A stretch of DNA of 32,602 bases from UMGS1933 sp051891435 (lineage in GTDB: Bacteria > Bacillota > Clostridia > TANB77 > CAG-508), in the NCBI GenBank assembly GCA_051891435.1, contig JBJFFE010000065.1, positions 1 through 32,602 on the forward strand, read 5' to 3'. The position numbers and the translations under genes were made by a program. The notes under the pieces are model-generated. The model was not told the origin of the DNA. It ran no database searches and was given only the letters and a program-made list of their open reading frames with translations. Positions 15,983-24,619 of the stretch are shown one piece after another (position 1 is the first letter of the stretch; the number at the start of each line of letters is the position of its first letter).

Positions 15983-17641
15983 ATGAAATATAAAAAATTT
16001 ATTATAGAAAATTATAGAGCAATAGAGAATGCTGTAACTATTGATATCGAAAGAGATAAAATTGTTCCTCTAATTGGTGCAAATGAATCTGGAAAAACTA
16101 CGATATTACAGGCTGTATATGCATTTGATTATGCAAACGATAAAGAATTTGAAGGGAGACATTTAAAGAATTTAAGAAATTTTTACAATCCAAAAAATAA
16201 AGAAGATGCACAAGTTTCAGCTGTGATAAATATAAAGAAAGAAGAATTTTTAAACTGTATTTCAAATGAACAATTGAGAAATAAATATTCTTCTATAGAG
16301 GATTTCACTGAAATAAAGATAACGAGAAATTTAATAAAGTTGAAATATGAAGTTTCTATTATTGAAAATGAAGATGATGCTAATTTAATAGGTAGAGAAT
16401 TAGTTAGTAGACTATCTTATATTATATATAATGATGATTTTATAGAGAGACCAAAAAATGAAATAGATATTTTACCAGATCAAACGGAATTGTTCGGTTG
16501 GCTAGGAATATATGAGATGGCTTTTAAAAAAGCTGGGTACTCAATATTTGAATTAATTAAGGAAACTGATAACAATATAAAATTAGGCATATTGAGTGAT
16601 GTCGAGGAAGAAATTAATAATACATTAGTAAAAGAATGGGGAAAAATATCACTAGAAAAAAGTAATTGTCTTAGCATTAAGTTAACACTTAATAAGAAAG
16701 AAAATAAAAATGTACTTGGAATACAAATAAAAGAAAACAAAGGAAAGCAGGATAGATTTTTTAATATAGAAGAAAGAAGTAAGGGGTTTTTGTGGTTTTT
16801 TAATTTTGTCATGAAAATTAAATATAATCCAAAGTCAACAGGATCAAATAATGATATTATTTACTTATTAGATGAACCAGGATCTTATTTGCATCCTTCT
16901 GCACAAGAAAAATTATGCAAAATGATAAAAAATATCTCAAATAGAGATGGAAAAGTAATTTATTGCACGCATACGCACCATTTGCTTGATCCTAAATATA
17001 TACCACCAAAATATATTTATTTAGTAGAGAAGAATAAAGATAAGGAAATTAAGATAAACAAAATAACTGATTTAAAAACTAAAACAAAAAAAACCAGCGA
17101 ATTGCAACCGGTTTATGAAGCATTAGGGATTGCTGATTGGGATTTTTTTGCACAAAGCCAAAAAATTATTCTTGTTGAAGGAATACATGACAAATATGCT
17201 ATAGAAAAATTCTGTGATAATTTGGATGGATATGTTATTTTACCAGGAGTTAACGCAGAGTCTATTTATAATAATATTCCTAAAATGATTGCATATGACA
17301 AAAAATATATTTCTATATGGGATAATGATGATGAAGGGATTAAGTATTATGAAAAGTCAAAGAAAGCATTTGGAAAAATAGAAGAAAAGAAAATGTTTAC
17401 TTTACCAAATTTATATAATAAAAATAAAGTTAGAATGGAAGAAATGTTTAATGATGATGATTTCTCAAATTTATCTGAGATACTTCAACTGAACAAAAAT
17501 TCTTCATATTCTAGTATAATGACAGCACTAGTAACAAGTAATGATGAAACAATAGAAAAATGTAAAAAAACTATAAGTGAAAAGACAAAAAAGAATTTTG
17601 ACGAATTATATAGTATAATTACAAGTGTATATAAAAATTAA
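15983..17641 (+). CDS. OLD-family ATP-dependent nuclease (ABC-type ATPase + TOPRIM)
   Basis: 552 residues with both halves of the OLD architecture. The N-terminal ATPase has Walker A GANESGKT (32-39), Walker B LLDEPGSYLHP (D297, E298) and the H-loop YCTHTHHLLDP. The C-terminal TOPRIM has E399 and D403 (LVEGIHDK) and the acidic loop WDNDDEGIKYY (D447, D449, E451). All expected catalytic residues are present. The ribosome-binding site is AAAGG, 15 bp after the DUF2075 stop, so the genes are co-transcribed. Class 2 OLD proteins pair with a UvrD-like helicase (Gabija GajA/GajB). Here the partner is a DUF2075 ATPase instead, which suggests a related but distinct defence arrangement. Confidence 0.85.
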   Translation: MKYKKFIIENYRAIENAVTIDIERDKIVPLIGANESGKTTILQAVYAFDYANDKEFEGRHLKNLRNFYNPKNKEDAQVSAVINIKKEEFLNCISNEQLRNKYSSIEDFTEIKITRNLIKLKYEVSIIENEDDANLIGRELVSRLSYIIYNDDFIERPKNEIDILPDQTELFGWLGIYEMAFKKAGYSIFELIKETDNNIKLGILSDVEEEINNTLVKEWGKISLEKSNCLSIKLTLNKKENKNVLGIQIKENKGKQDRFFNIEERSKGFLWFFNFVMKIKYNPKSTGSNNDIIYLLDEPGSYLHPSAQEKLCKMIKNISNRDGKVIYCTHTHHLLDPKYIPPKYIYLVEKNKDKEIKINKITDLKTKTKKTSELQPVYEALGIADWDFFAQSQKIILVEGIHDKYAIEKFCDNLDGYVILPGVNAESIYNNIPKMIAYDKKYISIWDNDDEGIKYYEKSKKAFGKIEEKKMFTLPNLYNKNKVRMEEMFNDDDFSNLSEILQLNKNSSYSSIMTALVTSNDETIEKCKKTISEKTKKNFDELYSIITSVYKN

Positions 17642-17653
17642 GAATATACAATA

Positions 17654-17702
17654 TTCCAAAAAAGATATTATTGGATTAAATTCTAATAATATCTTTCTTT
17701 TT
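17654..17702 (+). terminator. Strong terminator closing the MazG-DUF2075-OLD operon
   Basis: A perfect 12-bp stem (AAAGATATTATT, 17661-17672; AATAATATCTTT, 17685-17696) is extended outward by CCAAAAAA and TTTTTTGG. The T-run is at 17698-17702. Confidence 0.85.
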
Positions 17703-17753
17703 TGGAAATAATATGATATAATAGTATTATAATCAAAAAGGAGAGTTTTTATT

Positions 17754-18686
17754 ATGTTAGGAGATAAAATTAAATTATATAGAGAAAATAAAAAAATGAC
17801 TCAAAATGATATTGCTGATGTTTTAGAGGTTAGTGCTGCTACAGTTTCAAAATATGAATCAGGTAGCTTAGAACCTAGTATAGAGTCTTTAAAAAGATTA
17901 TCTGATTTATTTGAAATATCAATTGATGAATTATTAAGTGACGAAGAAGAAAAATTTGATATTTCAAAAATAAATGCATTAGCCATTCTTAGAGAGCAAA
18001 AAGAAATGAAATTAAAAGGAAATTTATATCATCAAACTCAGGTTTCGTTTGCATATAATACAAATCATATTGAAGGAAGTACGTTAACAGAAGATCAAAC
18101 AAGATATATTTTTGAAACAAATACTATTTTATTTGAAGGCGATACAATTGCAAAAGTAGATGATATATTAGAGACATCTAATCACTTTAAATTAGTTGAT
18201 TATATGTTAGATGTAGCAGATAAAAAATTAACTGAAAAAATGATAAAAGAATTTCATAAGATTTTGAAAGATGGTACTTCTGATAGTAGAGTAGAATGGT
18301 TCAATGTTGGAGAATACAAACAAAGAGCTAATACAATAGGAAGTGGCATTAAAACAACGTCACCAAATAATGTTGAAAAAGATATGGCAAAATTAATGGA
18401 TTGGTATAATTCACTTAAACAAGTGACGACAAAAGAAATAATTGAATTCCATTATAGATTTGAGAGTATACATCCATTTCAGGATGGTAATGGTAGAATA
18501 GGAAGAATTATTATGTTTAAAGAATGTTTAAAAAACAATATTATTCCATTCATTATACAAGACGCAGATAAACTGTTTTATTATAGAGGATTAAAAGAAT
18601 ACAAAAGTGAAAAAGGATATTTAACTGATACATGCTTAAATGCACAAGATCAGTATATAAAAATGATAAAGTATTATTTAAAATAG
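17754..18686 (+). CDS. XRE-HTH/Fic-domain AMP-transferase (class II Fic)
   Basis: 310 residues. Residues 1-60 form an XRE-type helix-turn-helix (MTQNDIADVLEVSAATVSKYE). The Fic core has the complete catalytic loop HPFQDGNGRIGR starting at H240. The inhibitory helix motif T103-N-H-I-E107-G lies N-terminal to the core, as in class II Fic proteins that keep themselves inactive until the helix is displaced. Fic proteins transfer AMP (or related groups) from nucleotides onto target hydroxyls. The HTH fusion suggests self-regulation of its own transcript. A TATAAT box (17717-17722) and AAGGAGAG lie upstream. It follows the OLD operon terminator and precedes a membrane protein, so it may be a separate defence or toxin unit. 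Confidence 0.88.
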   Translation: MLGDKIKLYRENKKMTQNDIADVLEVSAATVSKYESGSLEPSIESLKRLSDLFEISIDELLSDEEEKFDISKINALAILREQKEMKLKGNLYHQTQVSFAYNTNHIEGSTLTEDQTRYIFETNTILFEGDTIAKVDDILETSNHFKLVDYMLDVADKKLTEKMIKEFHKILKDGTSDSRVEWFNVGEYKQRANTIGSGIKTTSPNNVEKDMAKLMDWYNSLKQVTTKEIIEFHYRFESIHPFQDGNGRIGRIIMFKECLKNNIIPFIIQDADKLFYYRGLKEYKSEKGYLTDTCLNAQDQYIKMIKYYLK

Positions 18687-18697
18687 AAGAGGTAAAT

Positions 18698-19624
18698 ATG
18701 AAAGTTAATTGTAAGGCATCAAAATTAGCTATTATAATTTCAACTATACTTTTTGTAATGGCTATATTATTTAAATTATTAGATATAAAGTATTCAAACA
18801 ATTTTACGGGATTTATGAAAGATATTTTTTTAGGATCATTTTGTAGTTCAATTGTTACGGTATTTTTTTATATATCTGCGTATAAAGTTGAAAGAAAAAG
18901 AGTATTAGAACAATATTGGAATGAATGTAGAAGAATGATAATAGGACTTAATGACATAGAATATTTGAATATAGACTATGATAAGGATATTTTTATAAAG
19001 TTTATAAATGAACAAAAAAATAAATTATGGATAACAGAATATTATAAACAAATCAAACAGGAAATACCTACAAAAGAATTTGAAAATACTAAGTTAATAA
19101 AAGAACAAATAAAAAAAGATAATAAGGAGTTATTTGAAAGAATATCTAAAGATGCAGGAGAAAAATATTTAAAAGAGAGAATTGAAAAAATATATAATAA
19201 AACTACTGATAAAATTAATAAAATAGTAGAACAATATTTAAATTATTTAAAGCAAAGTACAGATAACTTAAATTTTATATTGGGCGACATAGAATTCTTT
19301 ACTGGAAAAGCTAATTATATAAAAGCACATGCTATGTTTCAAAAAATTTATGATTTACGTGTAAAAATGCAAGAATCAGCAAGACATTTTAGATATTATA
19401 AGGAAGGGGAAGGAAATAAGGCAGCAGTATTATCAGAAATACTTGAATTGCAGAAAAGTATATTTAATGTTGAAGAAAATGAAGATTCAAAAATTGTTTA
19501 TAGAGAATTTTGCGATACAATGGAATTAGAATTAGAGGATTTTAGAGCAAAGATTATTTATAATATTGAACCTGATAAAATTAAAATAATACCAATATAT
19601 GAAATTGCTAAAAGAAACAATTGA
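18698..19624 (+). CDS. Two-helix membrane protein with long cytoplasmic helical domain
   Basis: 308 residues from the ATG at 18698, after AAGAGGT and 11 bp past the Fic stop. A longer frame overlapping fic (18632) lacks a ribosome-binding site. Membrane segments are at about 9-28 and 42-62. The remaining 240 residues are charged, mainly helical and probably cytoplasmic. No family is recognised. The stop is TGA. Spacing implies one transcript with the Fic gene. Two-helix membrane proteins coupled to a nucleotide-using enzyme are common as membrane-damaging effectors in defence systems, so an effector or a Fic target/anchor is possible. Nothing in the sequence proves either. Confidence 0.7.
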   Translation: MKVNCKASKLAIIISTILFVMAILFKLLDIKYSNNFTGFMKDIFLGSFCSSIVTVFFYISAYKVERKRVLEQYWNECRRMIIGLNDIEYLNIDYDKDIFIKFINEQKNKLWITEYYKQIKQEIPTKEFENTKLIKEQIKKDNKELFERISKDAGEKYLKERIEKIYNKTTDKINKIVEQYLNYLKQSTDNLNFILGDIEFFTGKANYIKAHAMFQKIYDLRVKMQESARHFRYYKEGEGNKAAVLSEILELQKSIFNVEENEDSKIVYREFCDTMELELEDFRAKIIYNIEPDKIKIIPIYEIAKRNN

Positions 19625-19646
19625 AGATTTTATGGATTGTAAAAGC

Positions 19647-19696
19647 AAAAGTGTGAAAAATGACATTTAAGTGAAAAGTCAAATTTCACACTTTTT
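19647..19696. terminator. Terminator between the Fic operon and the leftward tnpV block
   Basis: AAAAGTGTGAAA (19647-19658) pairs with TTTCACACTTTT (19684-19695), with an inner TGAC/GTCA pair. T-runs border both sides, so it can act in either direction. Confidence 0.8.
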
Positions 19697-19726
19697 TAAG
19701 CGCAATTTTTAGTTTTTAAAAATATT

Positions 19727-20023
19727 TTATTCCTCAAAACATCCCATAACAAGCTGACTTCCATCTACAAAGCCATTTCTATAATATTTCTCATTCCAGT
19801 AATATAAGTAATCCATAAAATTCTTATCAAGTTGATCTAGTTGTTTTTGAACATATTTCTGATTTTGTTTTGGTACATTCTTTAGTATTTTCTCTGCAAT
19901 TTCTTCAAAACAGATGCAATATTTTTTATCTTGAGGAGACATTTCACAAAAAGCAGTTTCCTCTCTAAATTCTAACCATTCTTTTAATATATCATCTTCA
20001 TTTACTTCTCTAAAATTTATCAT
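19727..20023 (-). CDS. Small acidic element-encoded protein (DUF6809-like)
   Basis: 98 residues with an AGGAGGAATTAG site before the ATG. It is helical, with a C-terminal YYRNGFVDGSQLVMGCFEE segment. This resembles the GFxxGxxLM ending of small DUF6809-type proteins in clostridial mobile elements; the resemblance is from memory. It starts 12 bp after the tnpV stop and is co-directional with it, so both are probably one leftward operon at the right end of the element. No catalytic motif is visible. Confidence 0.6.
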   Translation of the reverse strand: MINFREVNEDDILKEWLEFREETAFCEMSPQDKKYCICFEEIAEKILKNVPKQNQKYVQKQLDQLDKNFMDYLYYWNEKYYRNGFVDGSQLVMGCFEE

Positions 20024-20035
20024 ATCTAATTCCTC

Positions 20036-20389
20036 CTACACATATATAATTTCATTAAAAACAATTTCTTCAGCAACATTTTTAAAATTGTTCATTAATC
20101 CAACCCATTTTAGTTGGTCTGTTCTTTTTAGCTCTTCATTAACATTGTTTTCTTTAGCCATTTCTCTGACTGTTATATTTACTATGTGATTACATCTTTT
20201 ATCAATACCTCTTAGGTAACTAGATAAGGATCCATTCATCATCAATTCAGTGTATAAGCCTCGTTTATTCTCTTTAATATATTTTAATCTAGCTCTACCA
20301 TATTTGCCTAAAACAACATTTTCTTGATTTTTTAATGCTAAATCAGGAATTAAATAATCTCCTTCTTTGTGATAAGTTATTTCTTTCAT
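20036..20389 (-). CDS. tnpV: TnpV-family transposon-encoded protein
   Basis: 117 residues from the ATG at 20389, which has GGAGG eight bases upstream. An upstream in-frame TTG at 20404 overlaps that site and is rejected. The sequence YGRARLKYIKENKRGLYTEL, then MAKENNVNEELKRTDQLKWV and AEEIVFNEIIY, matches the TnpV family first named on clostridial Tn4451-type elements. The biochemical function is unknown. TnpV genes usually lie near an end of mobilizable elements, and here the att-like sequence lies about 200 bp beyond its start, which supports the boundary call. Confidence 0.85.
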   Translation of the reverse strand: MKEITYHKEGDYLIPDLALKNQENVVLGKYGRARLKYIKENKRGLYTELMMNGSLSSYLRGIDKRCNHIVNITVREMAKENNVNEELKRTDQLKWVGLMNNFKNVAEEIVFNEIIYV

Positions 20390-20605
20390 AATCAAAACCT
20401 CCAAAATAAATTTTTAGGTTTCCCATTTATATCCATTTTTTATTACGAACATCTGTGCAAAATTCTTGGGGAAATAATGGGGAAAAAAATTTCAAAAAAG
20501 TACAAAAAATTACACAAATGTTTGCTATGTCAAAAACCCCGAAGGTATTAAAATACCAGTCAAAACCTTTGATATCACTAAAGTACAAGAAACGGGCAGG
20601 TCGCC

Positions 20606-20622
20606 CTCATAACCCGAAGGTC
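20606..20622 (+). other. Candidate attachment-site core (tRNA-Met anticodon region)
   Basis: CTCATAACCCGAAGGTC is 17 bases identical to the anticodon loop, 3' anticodon stem and variable loop of bacterial tRNA-Met(CAU), as I know that sequence. It is not part of a full tRNA: the T-arm does not follow and the 5' half does not pair. A short tRNA fragment in very AT-rich DNA, at the end of an integrase-bearing element, is what a duplicated att core looks like. The intact tRNA would be beyond the left edge. Confidence 0.55.
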
Positions 20623-20776
20623 ATAATTTCTGACAATATCCACACAACTAATAAAATAAAAAGTATTTGCTAAAATTTTGCGAAAGTTTGTTAAGCAAAA
20701 TTGCTACAGGGGGAGCGAGTAATAAGTAGGTTAGATACATTTTAACGACAAATGTATTTAAATAATTCATATAAAG

Positions 20777-20785
20777 TGTTATAAT
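20777..20785 (+). promoter_or_regulatory. Extended -10 promoter of the ArsC/Spx-like gene
   Basis: TGTTATAAT is a full extended -10 element, 25 bp upstream of the start codon. No good -35 is visible. Confidence 0.55.
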
Positions 20786-20810
20786 TATAGAAAAATAGAG
20801 GTGAAATGAT

Positions 20811-21164
20811 ATGAAAAATATTTTTATAGAATATCCCAAATGTTCTACTTGTAAGAAAGCTAAGAAATGGTTAGAAGAAAACAATATTGAGTACTTGGAT
20901 AGAAATATTGTTGAAGAAACCCCAACAATGCAAGAACTAACTAAATGGATAAAAATTAGTAAAGAAGATATTAAAAAATGGTTTAATACAAGTGGAGTAA
21001 AATATAAAGAATTAAATTTAAAAGAAAAATTATTATCCATGAGTGATAAAGAAAAAATAGAATTGTTAGCAAGTGACGGAATGCTTATAAAAAGACCATT
21101 GTTAATATCAGATAAAGGCATTTTTATTGGATTTAAAGAAGAACATTGGAAAAAATTAATATAG
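20811..21164 (+). CDS. ArsC/Spx-family thioredoxin-fold protein
   Basis: 117 residues, the normal family size. The N-terminal redox motif is CSTCKKA (C11, C14), followed by the helix KKAKKWLEENNIEY. The cis-proline region is KRPLLISDKGIFIGF near 95-108. It resembles YffB/ArsC-like reductases and the Spx/MgsR group. Because the second Cys is retained and the gene is isolated, a general thiol-disulfide or arsenate-reductase-like role and a Spx-type RNA polymerase regulator cannot be separated. It has its own promoter, ribosome-binding site (AGAGGTG) and terminator, and is the first clear chromosomal gene after the element. Confidence 0.82.
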   Translation: MKNIFIEYPKCSTCKKAKKWLEENNIEYLDRNIVEETPTMQELTKWIKISKEDIKKWFNTSGVKYKELNLKEKLLSMSDKEKIELLASDGMLIKRPLLISDKGIFIGFKEEHWKKLI

Positions 21165-21178
21165 AAAGTAGTTTTAAA

Positions 21179-21226
21179 TGAATAAATATTATGGAATATA
21201 AGTACCATAATATTTATTCATTTTCT
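21179..21226 (+). terminator. Terminator after the ArsC/Spx-like gene
   Basis: A perfect 16-bp stem (21179-21194 with 21205-21220), a 10-nt loop and TTTTCT. The opposite strand is also usable for the convergent acetyltransferase gene. Confidence 0.88.
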
Positions 21227-21303
21227 ATTATATACTTCCGCCAAATTTATAAAAGTATGTTATTAGAGTCAGTCAACACAAAAACGACTGTAAAAATTAA
21301 TAT

Positions 21304-21780
21304 TTATAAATATTTTTCCATAATATACATTTGATTTTCGTTTAATTCTTTTTTGCCATTAGCATATTCATATCCTAATTTATGATAAAACTCACACCCA
21401 GTAATAGAAGCAGGTATAACTAATTTTTTCGCATGAATGCTATTAGCAAATTTTTCTATTTCGCCAATAAGCATTTTACCAATGCCTTGCTTATGATGAG
21501 CTATATCAACAAATACAGTTAATATATAATATTCGCCGTCATCATTATACAAAGATTTATCTATGCCAGCAGTACCAATAACTTTGCCATCTTCTAAAGC
21601 TACAAATACTTTTGCTCTTTTGGGGAATTTTTTTTCAATTGCTTCTACAGTGAATTTTTCTGCAGTTTTTTTTACATATTCTAATCCATAATCTTGAGAA
21701 TTTACCTCCAACAAATTTTGTATAATTATTTTAGACATTTCTTCAGCATATTTATTATCATATTCCTTAATTTCTATCAT
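21304..21780 (-). CDS. GNAT-family N-acetyltransferase
   Basis: 158 residues, complete. The acetyl-CoA binding segment is YILTVFVDIAHHKQGIGKML (Q/RxxGxG/A-type loop), followed by helix IGEIEKFA. The C-terminal part is ITGCEFYHKLGYEYANGKKE, the typical beta6-alpha4 GNAT ending. It starts with AGGAGGAATAGTT upstream. The substrate is unknown. It is divergent from the Mg2+ ATPase gene, with about 167 bp between. Confidence 0.88.
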   Translation of the reverse strand: MIEIKEYDNKYAEEMSKIIIQNLLEVNSQDYGLEYVKKTAEKFTVEAIEKKFPKRAKVFVALEDGKVIGTAGIDKSLYNDDGEYYILTVFVDIAHHKQGIGKMLIGEIEKFANSIHAKKLVIPASITGCEFYHKLGYEYANGKKELNENQMYIMEKYL

Positions 21781-21916
21781 AACTATTCCTCCTATTATAA
21801 TTTAGCATATGTTAATAGTATACAAATAAAAATAGAAAAAATCAATGTAATTAGGGAATATATGATTTGATAAAATTATATTAAATTAAAAAAATATATT
21901 TATTTTTAAATTTTAG

Positions 21917-21925
21917 TGATATAAT
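21917..21925 (+). promoter_or_regulatory. Extended -10 promoter of the Mg2+ ATPase gene
   Basis: TGATATAAT (TGnTATAAT), 22 bp upstream of the start codon. The leader is short, so no Mg2+ riboswitch can fit between promoter and gene. Confidence 0.6.
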
Positions 21926-21947
21926 AGATAAAACAGGAGTTGATAAT

Positions 21948-24560
21948 ATGCAAAACATAAAAAAAGAAGACATAGACGTAAAAAAATACTATGGAGAAGA
22001 TGGAGTATTAGAAGTAGAGGAATTTAAAAATAAATATAAAATATCAGAAAAAGGATTAAAAACAGAAGAAGCAAAAGAAAGACTTAAAAATTTAGGGTTA
22101 AATCAAATAAAACAATCAAAACCAAAGAAATGGTACAATTATTTATTATCTAGCCTATTTAGTACTTTTAATAGCATTTTACTAGGAATAGGCTTTATCT
22201 TAGTTTATACAGATATAATTTTGCCAGAAAATCCTAGCCCAGCAAACATTATAGTAATAATTGTGCTAATTATAGTAAGTACATTACTGGAATTCTTTGA
22301 AGTGTTCCGTTCAAATAAGGCAGCACAGAAATTAAAAGAACTCGTTGAAACAACAAGTACAGTCATAAGAGACGGTAAAAAAATAAAAATACCACTAAAA
22401 GAAGTAACCTTGGGGGACATTGTAATTTTATCAGCAGGGGACATGATCCCAGCAGACCTTCGTATCATAGAATCTAAAGATCTATATGTAGGGCAATCAT
22501 CTATTACAGGTGAATCTGATGCGGTAAGAAAAGTTACAAATACAGAATTAAGAAGCATAAACGAAATAGAGAGTATAACAGACTTGGACACAATATGTTT
22601 TATGGGAACAAATGTAATAAGTGGAACAGCAAAAGCGGTCGTCATAAAAAAAGGTGATGACACTTATTTTGGAAAAGTAGCATATACTCTAAGTCAAGGG
22701 AAGCCAAAAACTAGCTTCCAAAAAGGAATAGAAAGTATTAGTAAACTCCTAGTGCGTTTTATGATAGTTTTAATTCCAATTGTATTCATATTAAATGCTT
22801 GGAAACATGACTATATATTATCATTCACATTTGCAGTAGCAATTGCAATAACAATAACACCACTATTACTTCAAGTCATTTTATCATCATGCCTTTCAAA
22901 AGGTGCAGTAAGAATGTCTAAGAAAAAGACAATAGTAAAAAAGTTAGACTCTATACAAAACTTTGGAGCAATGAACATTTTATGTACAGATAAAACAGGA
23001 ACACTCACAGAAGATAAAATAGTGCTAGAAAAATATTTAGATGTATATGGAAATGAAGATATAAGAGTATTAAAACATGCATTTTTAAACTCATATTTCC
23101 AAACAGGATTGAAAGGAAGTATAGATGAGGCTGTAATTAATAGAGCCTTAAAGAATAATTTAAGTAATCTAGTAAATGAGTATAAAAAAGTAGATGAAAT
23201 TCCATTTGATTTTACTAGAAGAAGACTATCGGTTGTAGTTTCGAATGATGATGGTAAATTATTAATAACAAAAGGTGCTGTTGAGGAAATATTAAGTATT
23301 TGCAACACAATAGATTACAACCACGAGATTATGCCAATAACAAAAGAAATAAAAGACAATATTAGAGAAATAGCAAATAAATTAAATGAAGAAGGCTTAA
23401 GAGTAGTTGCTGTTTGCCAAAAGAAAAATGTAGATAACATAGAAACATTTAGTGTTGAAGATGAAAAACAAATGTCTTTAGTTGGGTTTGTTGGATTTTT
23501 AGATCCACCAAAAGAAAGTGCACGTCTTGCAATAGAAAAATTAAATAATGCTGGAATTAGAGTAATAGTACTAACTGGAGATAATGCAGCAGTTACGAAA
23601 AACATTTGTAAAAAAGTAAATATAAACACAAATAAAATTATAACAGGTAGCCAAATAGATAAATTAGCAGATAACGGAGTTCTAAGGTTACTTAGAAAAT
23701 CAAATGTTTTCGTTAAATTAACACCAATACAAAAAGCAAGAATAGTTAGGATTTTAAAGGAAAGTGGAAATGTTGTAGGCTATATGGGAGATGGAATTAA
23801 CGATGCACCATCACTTACAAATTCAGATGTAGGAGTTTCTGTAGATACAGCAGTTGATATAGCAAAAGAAACAGCAGATATAATTCTTTTAGAAAAAGAC
23901 CTAAATGTACTTTTAGATGGCGTAACAGAGGGAAGAAGAACATTTGGAAACTTAATGAAATATATAAAAATGGCAGTAAGCTTTAACTTTGGAGAAGTTA
24001 TGTCTGTAATAATTGCAAGTATATTTTTACCATTTCTACCAGAAACACCAATACAATTATTAGTAGAAAGCTTATTATACGATTTTGGACAACTGACGTT
24101 ACCATTTGATAATGTAGATAAAGAATACTTGCAAAGTCCTAAAAAATTTGATGTAAAAGATTTAAAACATTTCATGCTTTTCATGGGACCATTAAGTTCA
24201 GCCTTTGACATGCTAGTTTTTGCTTCATTATGGTTTATATTTGGAATTAGGGAAGCAGCAGTATTCCAAACAGTATGGTTTAGTTATAGTATAGTTTCTA
24301 ACCTTACAGGTATGCATATTATAAGAACTGCTAAAATGCCATTTATACAAAGTAATGCAAATAAAATGGTATATTTTTCATCAATATTATTAAGTATTAT
24401 AGGAGTATTAGTACCATACACATTCTTAGGAAAAGCAATTGGATTAGTGCCAGTAACACTAAAATATTTAAATGTAATAATTGGAGTAACAGCGCTATAT
24501 TGTGTAGCAGCAATATTTGCCAAGAAAATATATATAAAAAAATACGGAGATTGGATTTAA
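21948..24560 (+). CDS. mgtA: P-type Mg2+-transporting ATPase (P3B, MgtA-like)
   Basis: 870 residues, full length for the MgtA/MgtB group. Motifs: actuator TGES (about residues 188-191), phosphorylation site DKTGTLT (D348), nucleotide-binding KGA and DPPK, hinge GDGINDAP, and six C-terminal membrane helices. The fourth helix reads ITPLLLQVIL and the post-site motif is FLNSYFQTGLK, both close to MgtA (TPE/L and LNSxxQTGLK) rather than to Ca2+ or K+ pumps. It imports Mg2+ at the cost of ATP when Mg2+ is low. The gene has its own promoter, AGGAG site and no operon partner. Confidence 0.9.
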   Translation: MQNIKKEDIDVKKYYGEDGVLEVEEFKNKYKISEKGLKTEEAKERLKNLGLNQIKQSKPKKWYNYLLSSLFSTFNSILLGIGFILVYTDIILPENPSPANIIVIIVLIIVSTLLEFFEVFRSNKAAQKLKELVETTSTVIRDGKKIKIPLKEVTLGDIVILSAGDMIPADLRIIESKDLYVGQSSITGESDAVRKVTNTELRSINEIESITDLDTICFMGTNVISGTAKAVVIKKGDDTYFGKVAYTLSQGKPKTSFQKGIESISKLLVRFMIVLIPIVFILNAWKHDYILSFTFAVAIAITITPLLLQVILSSCLSKGAVRMSKKKTIVKKLDSIQNFGAMNILCTDKTGTLTEDKIVLEKYLDVYGNEDIRVLKHAFLNSYFQTGLKGSIDEAVINRALKNNLSNLVNEYKKVDEIPFDFTRRRLSVVVSNDDGKLLITKGAVEEILSICNTIDYNHEIMPITKEIKDNIREIANKLNEEGLRVVAVCQKKNVDNIETFSVEDEKQMSLVGFVGFLDPPKESARLAIEKLNNAGIRVIVLTGDNAAVTKNICKKVNINTNKIITGSQIDKLADNGVLRLLRKSNVFVKLTPIQKARIVRILKESGNVVGYMGDGINDAPSLTNSDVGVSVDTAVDIAKETADIILLEKDLNVLLDGVTEGRRTFGNLMKYIKMAVSFNFGEVMSVIIASIFLPFLPETPIQLLVESLLYDFGQLTLPFDNVDKEYLQSPKKFDVKDLKHFMLFMGPLSSAFDMLVFASLWFIFGIREAAVFQTVWFSYSIVSNLTGMHIIRTAKMPFIQSNANKMVYFSSILLSIIGVLVPYTFLGKAIGLVPVTLKYLNVIIGVTALYCVAAIFAKKIYIKKYGDWI

Positions 24561-24619
24561 TTCTAGCAATTATATAAAATTTATGATATACTAATCCTTA
24601 TGAAAGGAGAGTGATTTAT

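Larger units (their letters stand above)
20390..20810. other. Right-end region of the element and junction to chromosome
   Basis: No convincing gene. Features in order: GGTATT/AATACC hairpin (20543-20556); two copies of CCCGAAGGT (20538-20546 and 20613-20621); a GGGC/GCCC inverted repeat (20594-20606); the tRNA-Met-like core (20606-20622); and an AATTTTGC/GCAAAATT inverted repeat (20674-20702). Element-like sequence appears to end near 20622. The remainder looks like the upstream region of the next chromosomal gene. Confidence 0.5.

Noticed and set aside
15983..17641. Standard Gabija system (GajA/GajB)
   Set aside because: The OLD protein fits GajA in architecture, but the partner is a DUF2075 protein and not a plain UvrD-like GajB, and it lies upstream with a MazG gene.
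20455..20673. 72-codon ORF beyond tnpV
   Set aside because: No ribosome-binding site, basic low-complexity product, and it overlaps the att-like sequence.
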